Positions 8,825 to 15,860 of a stretch of DNA of 64,000 bases are shown piece by piece; within the stretch, counting starts at the first letter, position 1; every line of letters starts with the position of its first letter. The position numbers were made by a program, and so were the translations under genes. A model generated the notes under the pieces. It did no database searches, had not been told where the DNA came from, and saw only the letters and a list, made by a program, of their open reading frames with translations. Source of the stretch: Melaminivora suipulveris (GTDB lineage: Bacteria; Pseudomonadota; Gammaproteobacteria; Burkholderiales; Burkholderiaceae_C); contig NZ_CP027667.1 of the NCBI RefSeq assembly GCF_003008575.1, positions 872,501 to 936,500 of the forward strand, read 5' to 3'.

Positions 8825-9223
8825 TCAGCGCATATGACGTGCAACCCGCCTTGATGCACGCCAGAACGCGGCAGGGGATGACGGCGCTCCCAGCTCGCGC
8901 AGGCGCTCGACAGCGGCCTGCAGCTCGACAGGGCACGGTGCGATGCCGCGCAGCACGCGCGATGCCTGCTCAGTGCCGCACGCCAGCGCCAGGCGGCGCA
9001 GCAGCGCGTCCACCTCCGCGCGCCGGGTAATGGCTTGGGCCGTGTTTTTCGATCCGCGCGGGGCGCGAACACCCAGCAGCTCGGGCAGGTTGCCGCCATG
9101 GTGCAGCCACCTGCCGATGGCTGCGCCCAGCCATGCCGCGCCGGGGTGCCGGTCGGCCTGCAATCTGCCGGACAGCTCGCGCAGCAGTTGCACGCGCTCG
9201 GCTCGGGACAGCTCAATCTGCAT
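8825..9223 (-). CDS. Uncharacterised helical element protein, 132 aa
   Basis: A 132-residue, Leu/Ala/Arg-rich and probably all-helical protein that I do not recognise. It begins MQIELSRAERVQLLREL and contains a tryptophan-rich patch near residues 30-42 (AAWLGAAIGRWL). The start overlaps the stop of the upstream TubC-like gene by 11 bp, which supports it being a real member of the operon. It lies between the replication genes and the capsid gene with a 73-bp gap before the latter, so it may close the early operon. Confidence 0.6.
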   Translation of the reverse strand: MQIELSRAERVQLLRELSGRLQADRHPGAAWLGAAIGRWLHHGGNLPELLGVRAPRGSKNTAQAITRRAEVDALLRRLALACGTEQASRVLRGIAPCPVELQAAVERLRELGAPSSPAAFWRASRRVARHMR

Positions 9224-9554
9224 GGCGCGGCCTCCCGTACTCGCGCTGCAGGTATTCCAGCAGGTCGGCGCGCTGGCGTGGCGGTGTCGCCAGCATGTCC
9301 TGGCGCATTTGCTCGCGCGCCTCGGGGCCGTCGCCCCAGTGGTCGCAGGCGCGCATGGCAGCGGCCAGCAGCTCGATGGTGAGGCGGGCCGATTCCTGCA
9401 GACGCTCGATCAGCTCGCGCTTGAACTGCCGGATGGCTGCGCGCTGGCTGTCGGTCAGGCGTCCGGCGGGCACGGTGATGTGCTCACCGTCCGGGGTCAG
9501 GCCAGGTTCGATGCCGGCCTGCAGCAGCTCTTGTAGCAAGGCGTCCGGGGTCAT
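9213..9554 (-). CDS. TubC-N-like docking-domain protein
   Basis: The first 50 or so residues (MTPDALLQELLQAGIEP, then a strand region ITVPAGRLTDSQRAAIRQFK and ELIERL) match the pattern of the TubC N-terminal docking domain, known from polyketide/NRPS subunit interfaces and often found as stand-alone domains in mobile elements. The remaining 60 residues are helical and include REQMRQDML and LEYLQREYG. The product is 113 residues. Its ATG overlaps the stop of the replicative ATPase gene by 4 bp, implying coupled expression. A role as an adaptor that binds another element protein is an inference. Confidence 0.6.
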   Translation of the reverse strand: MTPDALLQELLQAGIEPGLTPDGEHITVPAGRLTDSQRAAIRQFKRELIERLQESARLTIELLAAAMRACDHWGDGPEAREQMRQDMLATPPRQRADLLEYLQREYGRPRHAD

Positions 9555-10753
9555 AGAACCTCCTGCGCCGAAGATTCCAAAACGCCCGAAGATTCCGAAG
9601 ATTCCCCGTTTCCAAAATAGGAATCTTGGGAACCTTCGGCGGAATCTTCATGGTTTTGGCGTGTTGCGGAACCTTCGGCGCTTGCCGGCAGGCGCCACAG
9701 CCAACCCTCTTTCATGCCGCCTTTTTTGCGTACTACGTTCAGCTTCTTGGACGCCTGCCAGATTTGCTTTTTCGAGAACCCGGCCGCCTTGAGCGGCTTC
9801 GTTGCCACGTCGGCGGGGGTCCACAGCAAAGCATCCAGCTCGGCTTCCAGCAGCTCGGCCGCGTCGGCGCTGTCGTCGCCTTGGTCGTCCTCGGGATCGG
9901 TCAGCAGCTCGCGCGCCGTGCCCTCCACCGACTTGCCCCAGGCGATGCGCGATGCCTGAATTTCGGGAAGCGGCTCGCACTGCTCCAAGTGGTACTCAAA
10001 CCCGCCTCCGTCCGGGCCGATGTTGGACTTGCTGCGCGCCAGGATGCGCGTGTCTTCGCCTTCCTCGCCTTTGACCTTGGCGGCCACCAGCACCACGCGC
10101 GCCACGGCGGTGAAAGCCACGCTGCCGACCACGCGCTGCGCCGGGTCGCTGCCTTGACCTCCCTTGGCAAAGTGCGTGATGCCCAGCACGGCGCACTGGC
10201 AGGCGCTGGCCAGGTCAACGAGCGGTTGCATGGCGCGGCGCACTTCGGTGTTCTTGTGGCTGTCTCCAGTCACAGCACTGACCACGGGGTCAACAACGAG
10301 TAGGCGCACATCGCCGATGCGCTCGATGGCCTGGCGCAACAGGTGCAGGTCGGTGGCCGGGTCGAACGGCAGCAGCGCGCCATCCTCGCCGCGCGTGCCC
10401 TCGATGAAGTGGCAGCGCGTGCGGTCAGCACCAGCGGCCAGCAGGCGCGGCAGCAGGGTGTCGGCAGGGTCGTCCTCGCCTGACCAGACCAGGATGCTGC
10501 CCTTGTCGCAGCGGTTGCCGTCCGGCCAGCGCCCGCCGATGGTGACCGTTGCCGCCATGCCCAGCGCGATGGTGGTCTTGCCCTGGCCGGGTGCGCCGGC
10601 CAGGATATGCAGCTTGCCCAGCGCCAGCCAGCCCGGCCACAGCCAGCAAACAGGTGTCGGCTGCAAGTCAGCGCCGCTGGCCAGCACGATGTGGCGCAGG
10701 GCGGTACGCTCTACAGGCTCGGCCTGCTCGAACGCTTGTGCTACGCGGCTCAT
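9551..10753 (-). CDS. RepA/DnaB-like AAA ATPase (replicative helicase)
   Basis: A 400-residue RecA-fold ATPase like those that serve as replicative helicases of phages, satellites and RSF1010-type plasmids. Walker A GAPGQGKT is at 53-60, Walker B LLVVDPV at 151-157 and a sensor-like GITHFAK at 191-197. A C-terminal winged-helix-like segment (about 310-350: ATKPLKAAGFSKKQIWQASK) precedes a Ser/Glu-rich tail with the repeated word SAEGS. I use the ATG at 10753, which overlaps the primase stop as ATGA; the longer open frame upstream duplicates primase sequence in another frame. The DNA encoding the tail is packed with short direct repeats (see 9570-9680). Confidence 0.82.
   Translation of the reverse strand: MSRVAQAFEQAEPVERTALRHIVLASGADLQPTPVCWLWPGWLALGKLHILAGAPGQGKTTIALGMAATVTIGGRWPDGNRCDKGSILVWSGEDDPADTLLPRLLAAGADRTRCHFIEGTRGEDGALLPFDPATDLHLLRQAIERIGDVRLLVVDPVVSAVTGDSHKNTEVRRAMQPLVDLASACQCAVLGITHFAKGGQGSDPAQRVVGSVAFTAVARVVLVAAKVKGEEGEDTRILARSKSNIGPDGGGFEYHLEQCEPLPEIQASRIAWGKSVEGTARELLTDPEDDQGDDSADAAELLEAELDALLWTPADVATKPLKAAGFSKKQIWQASKKLNVVRKKGGMKEGWLWRLPASAEGSATRQNHEDSAEGSQDSYFGNGESSESSGVLESSAQEVL
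9570..9680. repeat. Iteron-like short repeats in the 3' end of the helicase gene
   Basis: GAAGATTCC occurs at 9570-9578, 9588-9596 and 9597-9605. The reverse form GGAATCTTC occurs at 9641-9649, with a shorter GGAATCTT at 9620-9627. GGAACCTTCGGCG is repeated exactly at 9629-9641 and 9668-9680. The density of repeats in about 110 bp suggests either a repetitive protein tail or a replication-initiator binding region embedded in coding sequence. Confidence 0.5.
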
Positions 10754-11568
10754 ACTGCGGCCTCCTTCTGAGCCAAGCGGCGCAGGTCGTTGAAGTCGGA
10801 GTCCTTCAGGCCGCGATCCAGGCCGGCGAAGTCGGGGACGGCCAGCAGCGCGCCTACTTCCTGAGCGGCTTTGCGCGCTGCAGTCAGGCCGGGGTTGCCA
10901 TCGGTCTGCCAATCGTCATCAGCAGCGATCACCAGCTCCATGCCGGGGTACTTGCCGCGCAGCGCCTGAGCCACCGGCAACAAGTTGCCGGCGTTGAAGG
11001 CAACGGCCACGGCCTGGCCGGTGTCTTCATGGATGGTGGCGGCGGTCGCGTAGCCCTCAGCGACAACGAGCCGGCCTGCAGGCCTGCCAATCGGGTGATA
11101 GCAACCCCTTGTGCGGCCACCAGGCACAAAGCGTTTCGTGCCGTCTGCGGCGATGGTCTGCAGGCTCATCAGCGTGCCGGCGCTGTCGCGCAGCGGGATC
11201 AGCAGCATGTCGCCCTCAAGGCGCAGCCCATGGGCCATGACGGCCTTGCGCTCAAGGTAGGGGTGCGTCTGCACGGGCTTTGCTGCAGCCCAGCGGATGG
11301 TGGCAATGCTGGCGGCTGCGGCCTGGCGCTCGCGCTGCTCGGCATCGTGCTGCTGGCGCATGGCGTCCATGCGGCGCTTGTAGGCTTCGCGCTCTGCGGG
11401 TGTCAGCTCGCGCTGCGGGCGCCGGGTTTCGACGTAGCCGCAGCGAAAGCAATGTGCCACGGCGCTTTCATGCGAGAAGACCGACACGCCCAGGGACTTG
11501 TCACGGCGCTGGCAGATGGGGCACTGGGTGCGGTGCTCGCCTTGAGGGAAGTGATTCCAGACAATCAT
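10750..11568 (-). CDS. Zinc-finger Toprim primase of the element
   Basis: A DnaG/P4-alpha-type primase of 272 residues. An N-terminal CHC2-like zinc finger is visible (C16-x2-C19 and C40-x2-C43 in CPIC and CFRCGY). A Toprim core follows with the catalytic Glu in VVAEGYATAATI (E171) and the acidic cluster AADDDW near 215-220. It would make RNA primers for replication of the element. I chose the ATG at 11568, which has a GGAGG site and overlaps the upstream gene's stop as ATGA; the next in-frame ATG upstream lies inside that gene. No helicase domain is fused; the separate ATPase gene downstream supplies it. Confidence 0.85.
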   Translation of the reverse strand: MIVWNHFPQGEHRTQCPICQRRDKSLGVSVFSHESAVAHCFRCGYVETRRPQRELTPAEREAYKRRMDAMRQQHDAEQRERQAAAASIATIRWAAAKPVQTHPYLERKAVMAHGLRLEGDMLLIPLRDSAGTLMSLQTIAADGTKRFVPGGRTRGCYHPIGRPAGRLVVAEGYATAATIHEDTGQAVAVAFNAGNLLPVAQALRGKYPGMELVIAADDDWQTDGNPGLTAARKAAQEVGALLAVPDFAGLDRGLKDSDFNDLRRLAQKEAAV

Positions 11569-12470
11569 GCTGCACCTCCCGCGCTTTTCGTGGCCAGCCT
11601 CAAATTGCTCTGCCACGCCGTCATGAACGAGCGCATGGAATCGGTCTCGGCACGCTCTACTTCAACAGCGCGTGCCCAGCGCTCCATATCGATGCAGCGG
11701 CGGATCTCTTGCTCTACACGCTGGCGCAGCAGCGGCGGCGGCATGGCATCCAGCTCCCAGCAGCGATGCCCGTAGCGCTCGCAATACCAGGCATGGCGGC
11801 CATCCTTGACCTTGGTCTTCGCGTCGAAGCTGGGGAGCGATACGGTGTCGCTTCGCAGTAGCGCGATGCGGTGCATGGTGACTTTGCCGCCGTAGCGCGT
11901 CAGGCGCCGGGGAAGGTCAACGTCGGACATATACATGCCCGATGGGTCGAAGTCGCCGATGTAGAAAATGACCCAGGGCTTGGCGCTTGCCGCCGATTCC
12001 TCGGCAATGCTGTTGACCACGGTCGCGCTGCTGAAACCGTGCATGGCTCGAAAGTTGACGCCGTACTCCTGCAACACGGGTGCCACCGTGCCGCGCACCG
12101 TGCCTTTCTCCGACCAGACTTCAACATGCGCCGCTTGGTCTTGCCAGTAGTCGCGCCGGTAGGAGCGAACAGCGGCGCTGATGATTTGCTCGGGGTTGTT
12201 CCAGGTGCCAGCGCGTTCCAGCTCGCGAGTTTCGTCAACGATCCATTCCCACGGAATGATTCCTTGCTCGCGTGCATAGACAAGCTGCTTGCTGACCTTG
12301 TTGGTCTCGTTCTTCGCCATGCTGGCCAGCAGACCTCGGACGAACAAGCGATAGCAGATAGCTCGGATGCTCGCCGGCTGGATTTCAGCGAGTATTTGGC
12401 GGCTGGCCTCGATTAACTCCAGGCTGGCTTGGGCCTTTCCGCGCCCCTTGCGCTTGGTGGTGGCGCTCAT
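11565..12470 (-). CDS. Spo11/topoisomerase VI-A-like protein (winged helix + Toprim)
   Basis: A 301-residue protein with the layout of the topoisomerase VI A subunit/Spo11 superfamily. Residues 25-85 look like the winged-helix domain: SIRAICYRLFVRGLL carries Tyr40 at the place of the catalytic tyrosine, and LVYAREQGIIPWEWIVDETR is a hallmark continuation. A Toprim domain follows: a Glu strand HVEVWSEKGT (E121) and the signature GDFDPSG (D173, D175). The segment ELDAMPPPLLRQRVEQEI near 239 matches the C-terminal part of these proteins. No B-subunit ATPase gene is near. The start at 12470 follows an overlap with the upstream gene. Function in the element (nicking, resolution, or defence) is unknown. 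Confidence 0.75.
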   Translation of the reverse strand: MSATTKRKGRGKAQASLELIEASRQILAEIQPASIRAICYRLFVRGLLASMAKNETNKVSKQLVYAREQGIIPWEWIVDETRELERAGTWNNPEQIISAAVRSYRRDYWQDQAAHVEVWSEKGTVRGTVAPVLQEYGVNFRAMHGFSSATVVNSIAEESAASAKPWVIFYIGDFDPSGMYMSDVDLPRRLTRYGGKVTMHRIALLRSDTVSLPSFDAKTKVKDGRHAWYCERYGHRCWELDAMPPPLLRQRVEQEIRRCIDMERWARAVEVERAETDSMRSFMTAWQSNLRLATKSAGGAA

Positions 12471-12925
12471 GCTGCACCTCCTTCTCGCTGATGGGTCGGC
12501 GGCGCGCCATAGCCGTCCTTCTCGGCAACGAAGTTCCAGACGTTCGGCAGGCTGTTGAACTCCTCCGCCGCGCCACGCAGAAAACGAAAGTGCGTGGTGT
12601 CTTTGTGGGGGTAGCTGCGCACTGCTTGGTTCAGCACGGCGGCCAGGCGCCACCAGCGCGCTTCCAGGTTGTCCAGGTTGTCGGCGCCGGCCAGCAGCAG
12701 CCGATCCACTTCCTCCCGCGCCAGCTCGCTTATGGAATCGAGTTCGACTTCTTCGTCGTTCCAGGGAAGCCCGTTACAGGCAGCGTTTTGGAGCGTGTTG
12801 TCCAGGCCAGCCAGCGAGTGCCTGACCAGGTGCAGGGACTGCATGGCCAGCACTTTGGCGGCGTCGATACCGAACAGGGCGGGTACGGCTGCGCCTGCCT
12901 TGGCGACATTCTTTTGCGTCTTCAT
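12467..12925 (-). CDS. Uncharacterised element protein, 152 aa
   Basis: A 152-residue soluble protein I do not recognise. It starts MKTQKNVAKAGAAVPALFG, has a long helical middle with an acidic patch (NDEEVELDSISELAREEVD) and a Trp pair (ARWWRLAAVL), and ends with charged, flexible sequence. The stop overlaps the start of the Spo11-like gene by 4 bp, so expression is coupled; a partner or accessory role to that protein is possible but unproven. There is no membrane segment or signal peptide. Confidence 0.65.
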   Translation of the reverse strand: MKTQKNVAKAGAAVPALFGIDAAKVLAMQSLHLVRHSLAGLDNTLQNAACNGLPWNDEEVELDSISELAREEVDRLLLAGADNLDNLEARWWRLAAVLNQAVRSYPHKDTTHFRFLRGAAEEFNSLPNVWNFVAEKDGYGAPPTHQREGGAA

Positions 12926-12928
12926 GAC

Positions 12929-13498
12929 TTAGCCCTCCACCGTGGTTTCGGCGGCCATGCGCTTCATGGCGGTGGCGGCGCGGGTGGCCTTGCCGATGGC
13001 GCGCTGCAGTTGGCTTTGGTCGAGGTCGCCTTCGGTCAGGATGCGCAGGGCGTGCGCCAGGCCGTTGATGGCACCAAAGTACAGGCGCGGGTCGGTGGTA
13101 GGAAGGTCGGCGGGCGCAGCTTGGGCGCGGGTGAACGAGGTCATGGTCTTGGCTCCTTCGGGAGTGACAAGGGCCACCGTTTGCGTTTTGACGCGCAGCG
13201 GGTGGGCGGGATGTTCAAAACACGTCCGAAGCCGTGCGGCCATCCTTGCGGGTAGGCCCATCCCGCCCGAAACCATGTAGGGCCAGCGCAAGCGCACCAG
13301 TCCTTGGAATTTGGACGAAACAAAACCCCGCTTGTCGGTGGGGGTTGCTACCGCTTCGGATGTGGTGTTTTGAAGCACCGGGCCGCTTGTACGGCTTGCC
13401 GCGATGATACCGCGGCTGCGCACAGCTCTGCAAACTGCAGTCGCATAGCGCGACATGGGCAGGCACCAGGCGCGCAGGATCAATCCGTCAGCCAGCAT
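12929..13498 (-). CDS. Element protein of unknown function with a strong internal start
   Basis: Read from the ATG at 13498, preceded by a near-perfect AGGAGG site, the product is 189 residues. The first half is Arg/Ala-rich with a conserved-looking TPTDKRGFVSSKFQG segment, and the second half is helical. A second in-frame ATG at 13144 (MTSFTRAQ) is preceded by AAGGAG at good spacing and would give a 71-residue protein. Small proteins with such N-termini recur in phage and satellite islands of proteobacteria (some annotated as Ash-like), but I cannot assign a function. The start overlaps the preceding small gene by 11 bp. Confidence 0.6.
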   Translation of the reverse strand: MLADGLILRAWCLPMSRYATAVCRAVRSRGIIAASRTSGPVLQNTTSEAVATPTDKRGFVSSKFQGLVRLRWPYMVSGGMGLPARMAARLRTCFEHPAHPLRVKTQTVALVTPEGAKTMTSFTRAQAAPADLPTTDPRLYFGAINGLAHALRILTEGDLDQSQLQRAIGKATRAATAMKRMAAETTVEG

Positions 13499-13697
13499 GG
13501 TGTACCTCCTCGCTGTAGATGCCGACCTGGCGGGCAAACGCCTGCAGGGCGCCCAGGTCGGGGCAATGGCAACTCTGGTTCCAGCGGCAGACAAGCCAGG
13601 CGCCGCTGGTGGTCTTGTGCACGGCAAAGCCCTTGAGCGCGAAACGGGCGCAGATGTTCGCGACGGCTTTCTGTTGTTCGGTAGGGGCGCCGGTCAT
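13488..13697 (-). CDS. Uncharacterised small protein, 69 aa
   Basis: A 69-residue protein with three cysteines and a histidine in the middle (LVCRWNQSCHCPDLGAL), suggesting metal binding or a compact alpha/beta fold. It begins MTGAPTEQQKAVANICARF. The start codon overlaps the alpA stop (TAATG arrangement), which supports a real, co-translated gene. I know no family name; short proteins of this kind lie next to alpA in many satellite islands. Confidence 0.6.
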   Translation of the reverse strand: MTGAPTEQQKAVANICARFALKGFAVHKTTSGAWLVCRWNQSCHCPDLGALQAFARQVGIYSEEVHHAG

Positions 13698-13888
13698 TAC
13701 GCCGCCTCCTTCACCTGAGCATCGCGCCAGGCCAGCAGCTCGGCCACGATGAACACTGTCACGCGGGGCGACAGCTTGCGCGGGCGAGGGAAGTCAGGGC
13801 GCTCTTTGGCAAAGCGCCACAGGGTGCTAAGCCCGATGCCCAGCAGCTCGGCAGACTGCTGCGGGCGGGCAGATTGGTGCAGGGTCAT
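13697..13888 (-). CDS. alpA: AlpA-family transcriptional regulator
   Basis: A 63-residue winged-helix regulator of the AlpA (CP4-57/P4 type) family, which in satellites and islands activates excision or late functions. The helix-turn-helix is seen as SAELLGIGLSTLWRFAKER followed by the wing FPRPRKLSPRVTVF and the closing helix AELLAWRDAQ. I chose the ATG at 13888 because upstream in-frame ATGs fall inside a large inverted repeat that looks like an operator. Its stop overlaps the next gene's start. It is probably a self-regulated switch for the downstream operon. Confidence 0.8.
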   Translation of the reverse strand: MTLHQSARPQQSAELLGIGLSTLWRFAKERPDFPRPRKLSPRVTVFIVAELLAWRDAQVKEAA

Positions 13889-13889
13889 G

Positions 13890-13939
13890 ATTCGTCCCAT
13901 GTGGCCCCGCGCCACCAATTGGCGCGGTATGGGACGAAT
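13890..13939. promoter_or_regulatory. Large two-tier inverted repeat upstream of alpA
   Basis: ATTCGTCCCAT (13890-13900) and ATGGGACGAAT (13929-13939) are perfect 11-bp inverted arms. Nested inside are CCGCGCC (13907-13913) and GGCGCGG (13921-13927), also perfect, around a 7-nt centre. It ends 1 bp before the chosen alpA start. This is the best operator candidate in the element, perhaps bound by AlpA itself. Confidence 0.6.
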
Positions 13940-13967
13940 GTCGGAAACGCTTGTACGGCAAACCCGG

Positions 13968-14477
13968 TTATTGCCGGCGCTTTTTCAGTTCGCTAATACC
14001 GCTGCGAATGGTGCGCCAGCTCGCCACGCCGTTTTCCGCTGCGATGTCCTCATACCGTTCTTGGGCCGTGAGCATGGGGCGGGAGTGCTTTAGTTCCTGA
14101 TATCGGTCGCGCCACTTTTCCCACGTCGTTTCGGTGGTAGGGCGCCCGCCACCGTGGTTTGCCATGAGTCGCCGAAGCGGCTCTACTACATCGCCCAGCT
14201 CCGTTCCGGGAACGAATTCGGCCAGCACTTCCCGCATGAGAGAAACAAAGCTGCTCATGACGGCAGACGCCCTTATCTCAGGGGCAAAGTGCGCCTGCGT
14301 CAGAAACTCCTCCAGGCGCCGCATTGCCACGCAATCCGGGTGCTGCTGGATATCCGTCAGGGTCGCGACTATTTCCTCGGTCGACTTGTCGCTCAAGTAC
14401 TCGGACAGTCGCTCGTTTGCGCGTGATATCGGCATCGGCGTTGCATCTTCGCGCCTGGTGTTTTTGCTGGCGCTCAT
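13968..14477 (-). CDS. Uncharacterised protein downstream of the integrase, 169 aa
   Basis: A 169-residue soluble protein that I do not recognise. The C-terminal third (YEDIAAENGVASWRTIRSGI, then SELKKRRQ) reads like a helix-turn-helix, and the N-terminus is basic (MSASKNTRRED), so DNA binding is plausible. The middle is helical (FLTQAHFAPEIRASAVMSSF). It begins 2 bp after the integrase stop, so it is expressed with the integrase; an excisionase or integration control role is a guess from this position. Confidence 0.6.
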   Translation of the reverse strand: MSASKNTRREDATPMPISRANERLSEYLSDKSTEEIVATLTDIQQHPDCVAMRRLEEFLTQAHFAPEIRASAVMSSFVSLMREVLAEFVPGTELGDVVEPLRRLMANHGGGRPTTETTWEKWRDRYQELKHSRPMLTAQERYEDIAAENGVASWRTIRSGISELKKRRQ

Positions 14478-14479
14478 GC

Positions 14480-15718
14480 TTATGCCCTCAGCGGAATTAC
14501 GTCCGCGCCCTGGCGCAGCTTGTCGAGGTAGTCGGCCCAGGCTTGAAGCATCTCCGCCCGCTCCTGCAGATACTGCGCGCGGTCATAGGCGCCGCCGTGC
14601 GTGACCTGGCCACGGTGGGCGAGTTGGTACTCGATCACGTCGCGCGGAAAGCGCAGCACCTCGCGCAGCAGGGTGCGCCCCGTGGCGCGGTAGCCGTGCC
14701 AAGTGTGAATGCCCTTGTAGCCCATGGCGTTCAGCGCGGCGCTGACGGCGGCCTCGCTCATGGGGGTCTTGGGGTCGCGCAGCCCAGGGAAAACATACTC
14801 GCGCCCGCCCGTCAGGGGGTATAGCTCGCGCAGGGCCTGCACTGCCTGGCGCGGCAGGGGAACCAGGTGTTCAGCGCCGTTGAGTTTTTGCAGCCGGGTG
14901 CGCTTCATGTCCTCGCTGGGGATGCTCCACAGGGCGTTATCGAGGTCTACGTCAGCCCAGCGCATGGCGCGCAGGTTGCCGGGCCGCTGGAACAAGATGG
15001 GCGCGATGAACAAGGCTGTCCGCACCAGGGGGCCGCCCTTGTAGCCGTCGCTGGCGCGCAGCAGTTCGCCCAGCTTTGCCGGGTCGGTGATAGCTGCCAT
15101 GTTGCGCTTGAGGTGCGGCTTGAGGGCCTTCTTGATGTCCTGCGTAATGTCCCGCTTGGCGAGTCCTTCGGCGATGGCGTACTGCCAAACCCCGCGCGCC
15201 GTTAGCAGCACGCGCCCGGCAACGTCCAAGGCGCCCCGCTCCTCCACCTTGCGGATGACTCGCAACAGGTCGGGCGGCTCCACGTCCGCGATGTTGCGCT
15301 GCCCCAGGTGAGGGAAGACGTCTTTCTCCAGGTTGCGGCGCTCGCGGGTGTAGTGCGCCTCGCTCCATGCGCTGCGGCGGTTGGCAAGCCACGCGCGCCC
15401 GGCGGCCTCTACGGTGTTGCCTGCAGCCACTTCAGCGGCGGCGGCCTTGGCACGCTTGGATAGCCGCTCGGCGGGATCAACGTCCTGCGCCAGCAGCTCG
15501 CGGGCTTCGTCGCGGCGCCTGCGCGCTTGCGCCAGTGAGACTGCGGGGTAAACACCCAGCGCCAGCGTCTTGCGCTTGCCCGCATGGCGGTAGTCCCAGC
15601 GCCAGTATTTGCCAGCCGCCCGCACCAGCAGATACAGGCCATGCCCGTCTGCGTGCTTGTCCCCAGCAGCGCGGCCGCTGTGTTTTGCTTGTCGAACAAA
15701 GGTGTCGGTCAGCGGCAT
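14480..15718 (-). CDS. int: P4-type tyrosine recombinase (integrase)
   Basis: A 412-residue site-specific recombinase with an N-terminal DUF4102 arm-binding domain (GDKHADGHGLYLLV region), a SAM-like core-binding domain (about 100-190) and the catalytic domain. The catalytic residues are visible: R245 in FQRPGNLR, H341 and R344 in WHGYRATGR, H368 in QLAHRG and the nucleophile Y378 in GGAYDRAQYL. This type usually integrates into the 3' ends of tRNA genes, and here it lies about 175 bp from tRNA-Thr. I chose the ATG at 15718 (MPLTDTFVRQ), which has GGAGG upstream. It would both insert and excise the element. Confidence 0.95.
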   Translation of the reverse strand: MPLTDTFVRQAKHSGRAAGDKHADGHGLYLLVRAAGKYWRWDYRHAGKRKTLALGVYPAVSLAQARRRRDEARELLAQDVDPAERLSKRAKAAAAEVAAGNTVEAAGRAWLANRRSAWSEAHYTRERRNLEKDVFPHLGQRNIADVEPPDLLRVIRKVEERGALDVAGRVLLTARGVWQYAIAEGLAKRDITQDIKKALKPHLKRNMAAITDPAKLGELLRASDGYKGGPLVRTALFIAPILFQRPGNLRAMRWADVDLDNALWSIPSEDMKRTRLQKLNGAEHLVPLPRQAVQALRELYPLTGGREYVFPGLRDPKTPMSEAAVSAALNAMGYKGIHTWHGYRATGRTLLREVLRFPRDVIEYQLAHRGQVTHGGAYDRAQYLQERAEMLQAWADYLDKLRQGADVIPLRA

Positions 15719-15760
15719 AGGCCCTCCGTTGTCGGTATCTGAGGGTGCCGGTATGCGGCG

Positions 15761-15782
15761 TACCGTCAGAAGTACCGGCATT
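15761..15782 (+). repeat. 22-bp terminal repeat of the element, right copy
   Basis: Matches 6076-6097 in 21 of 22 positions, same orientation. Here it is also part of a small inverted structure, TACCGTCA (15761-15768) with TGACGGTA (15784-15791). It lies 43 bp upstream of the integrase start, fitting an integrase arm site that could also autoregulate int. Confidence 0.6.
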
Positions 15783-15826
15783 TTGACGGTATGCAACGGG
15801 GTTATGCAAGACAACGCGGGACAAGA

Positions 15827-15860
15827 AAAAACCCGCTACGCTGGGGAACGTGCGGGTTTT
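15827..15860 (-). terminator. Intrinsic terminator after tRNA-Thr
   Basis: On the minus strand AAAACCCGC and GCGGGTTTT form the stem and a run of six T follows. It lies 33 bp beyond the tRNA 3' end and would end the tRNA transcript before the integrase promoter region. The stem is flanked by A and T on both sides, so it may work in both directions. Confidence 0.75.
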
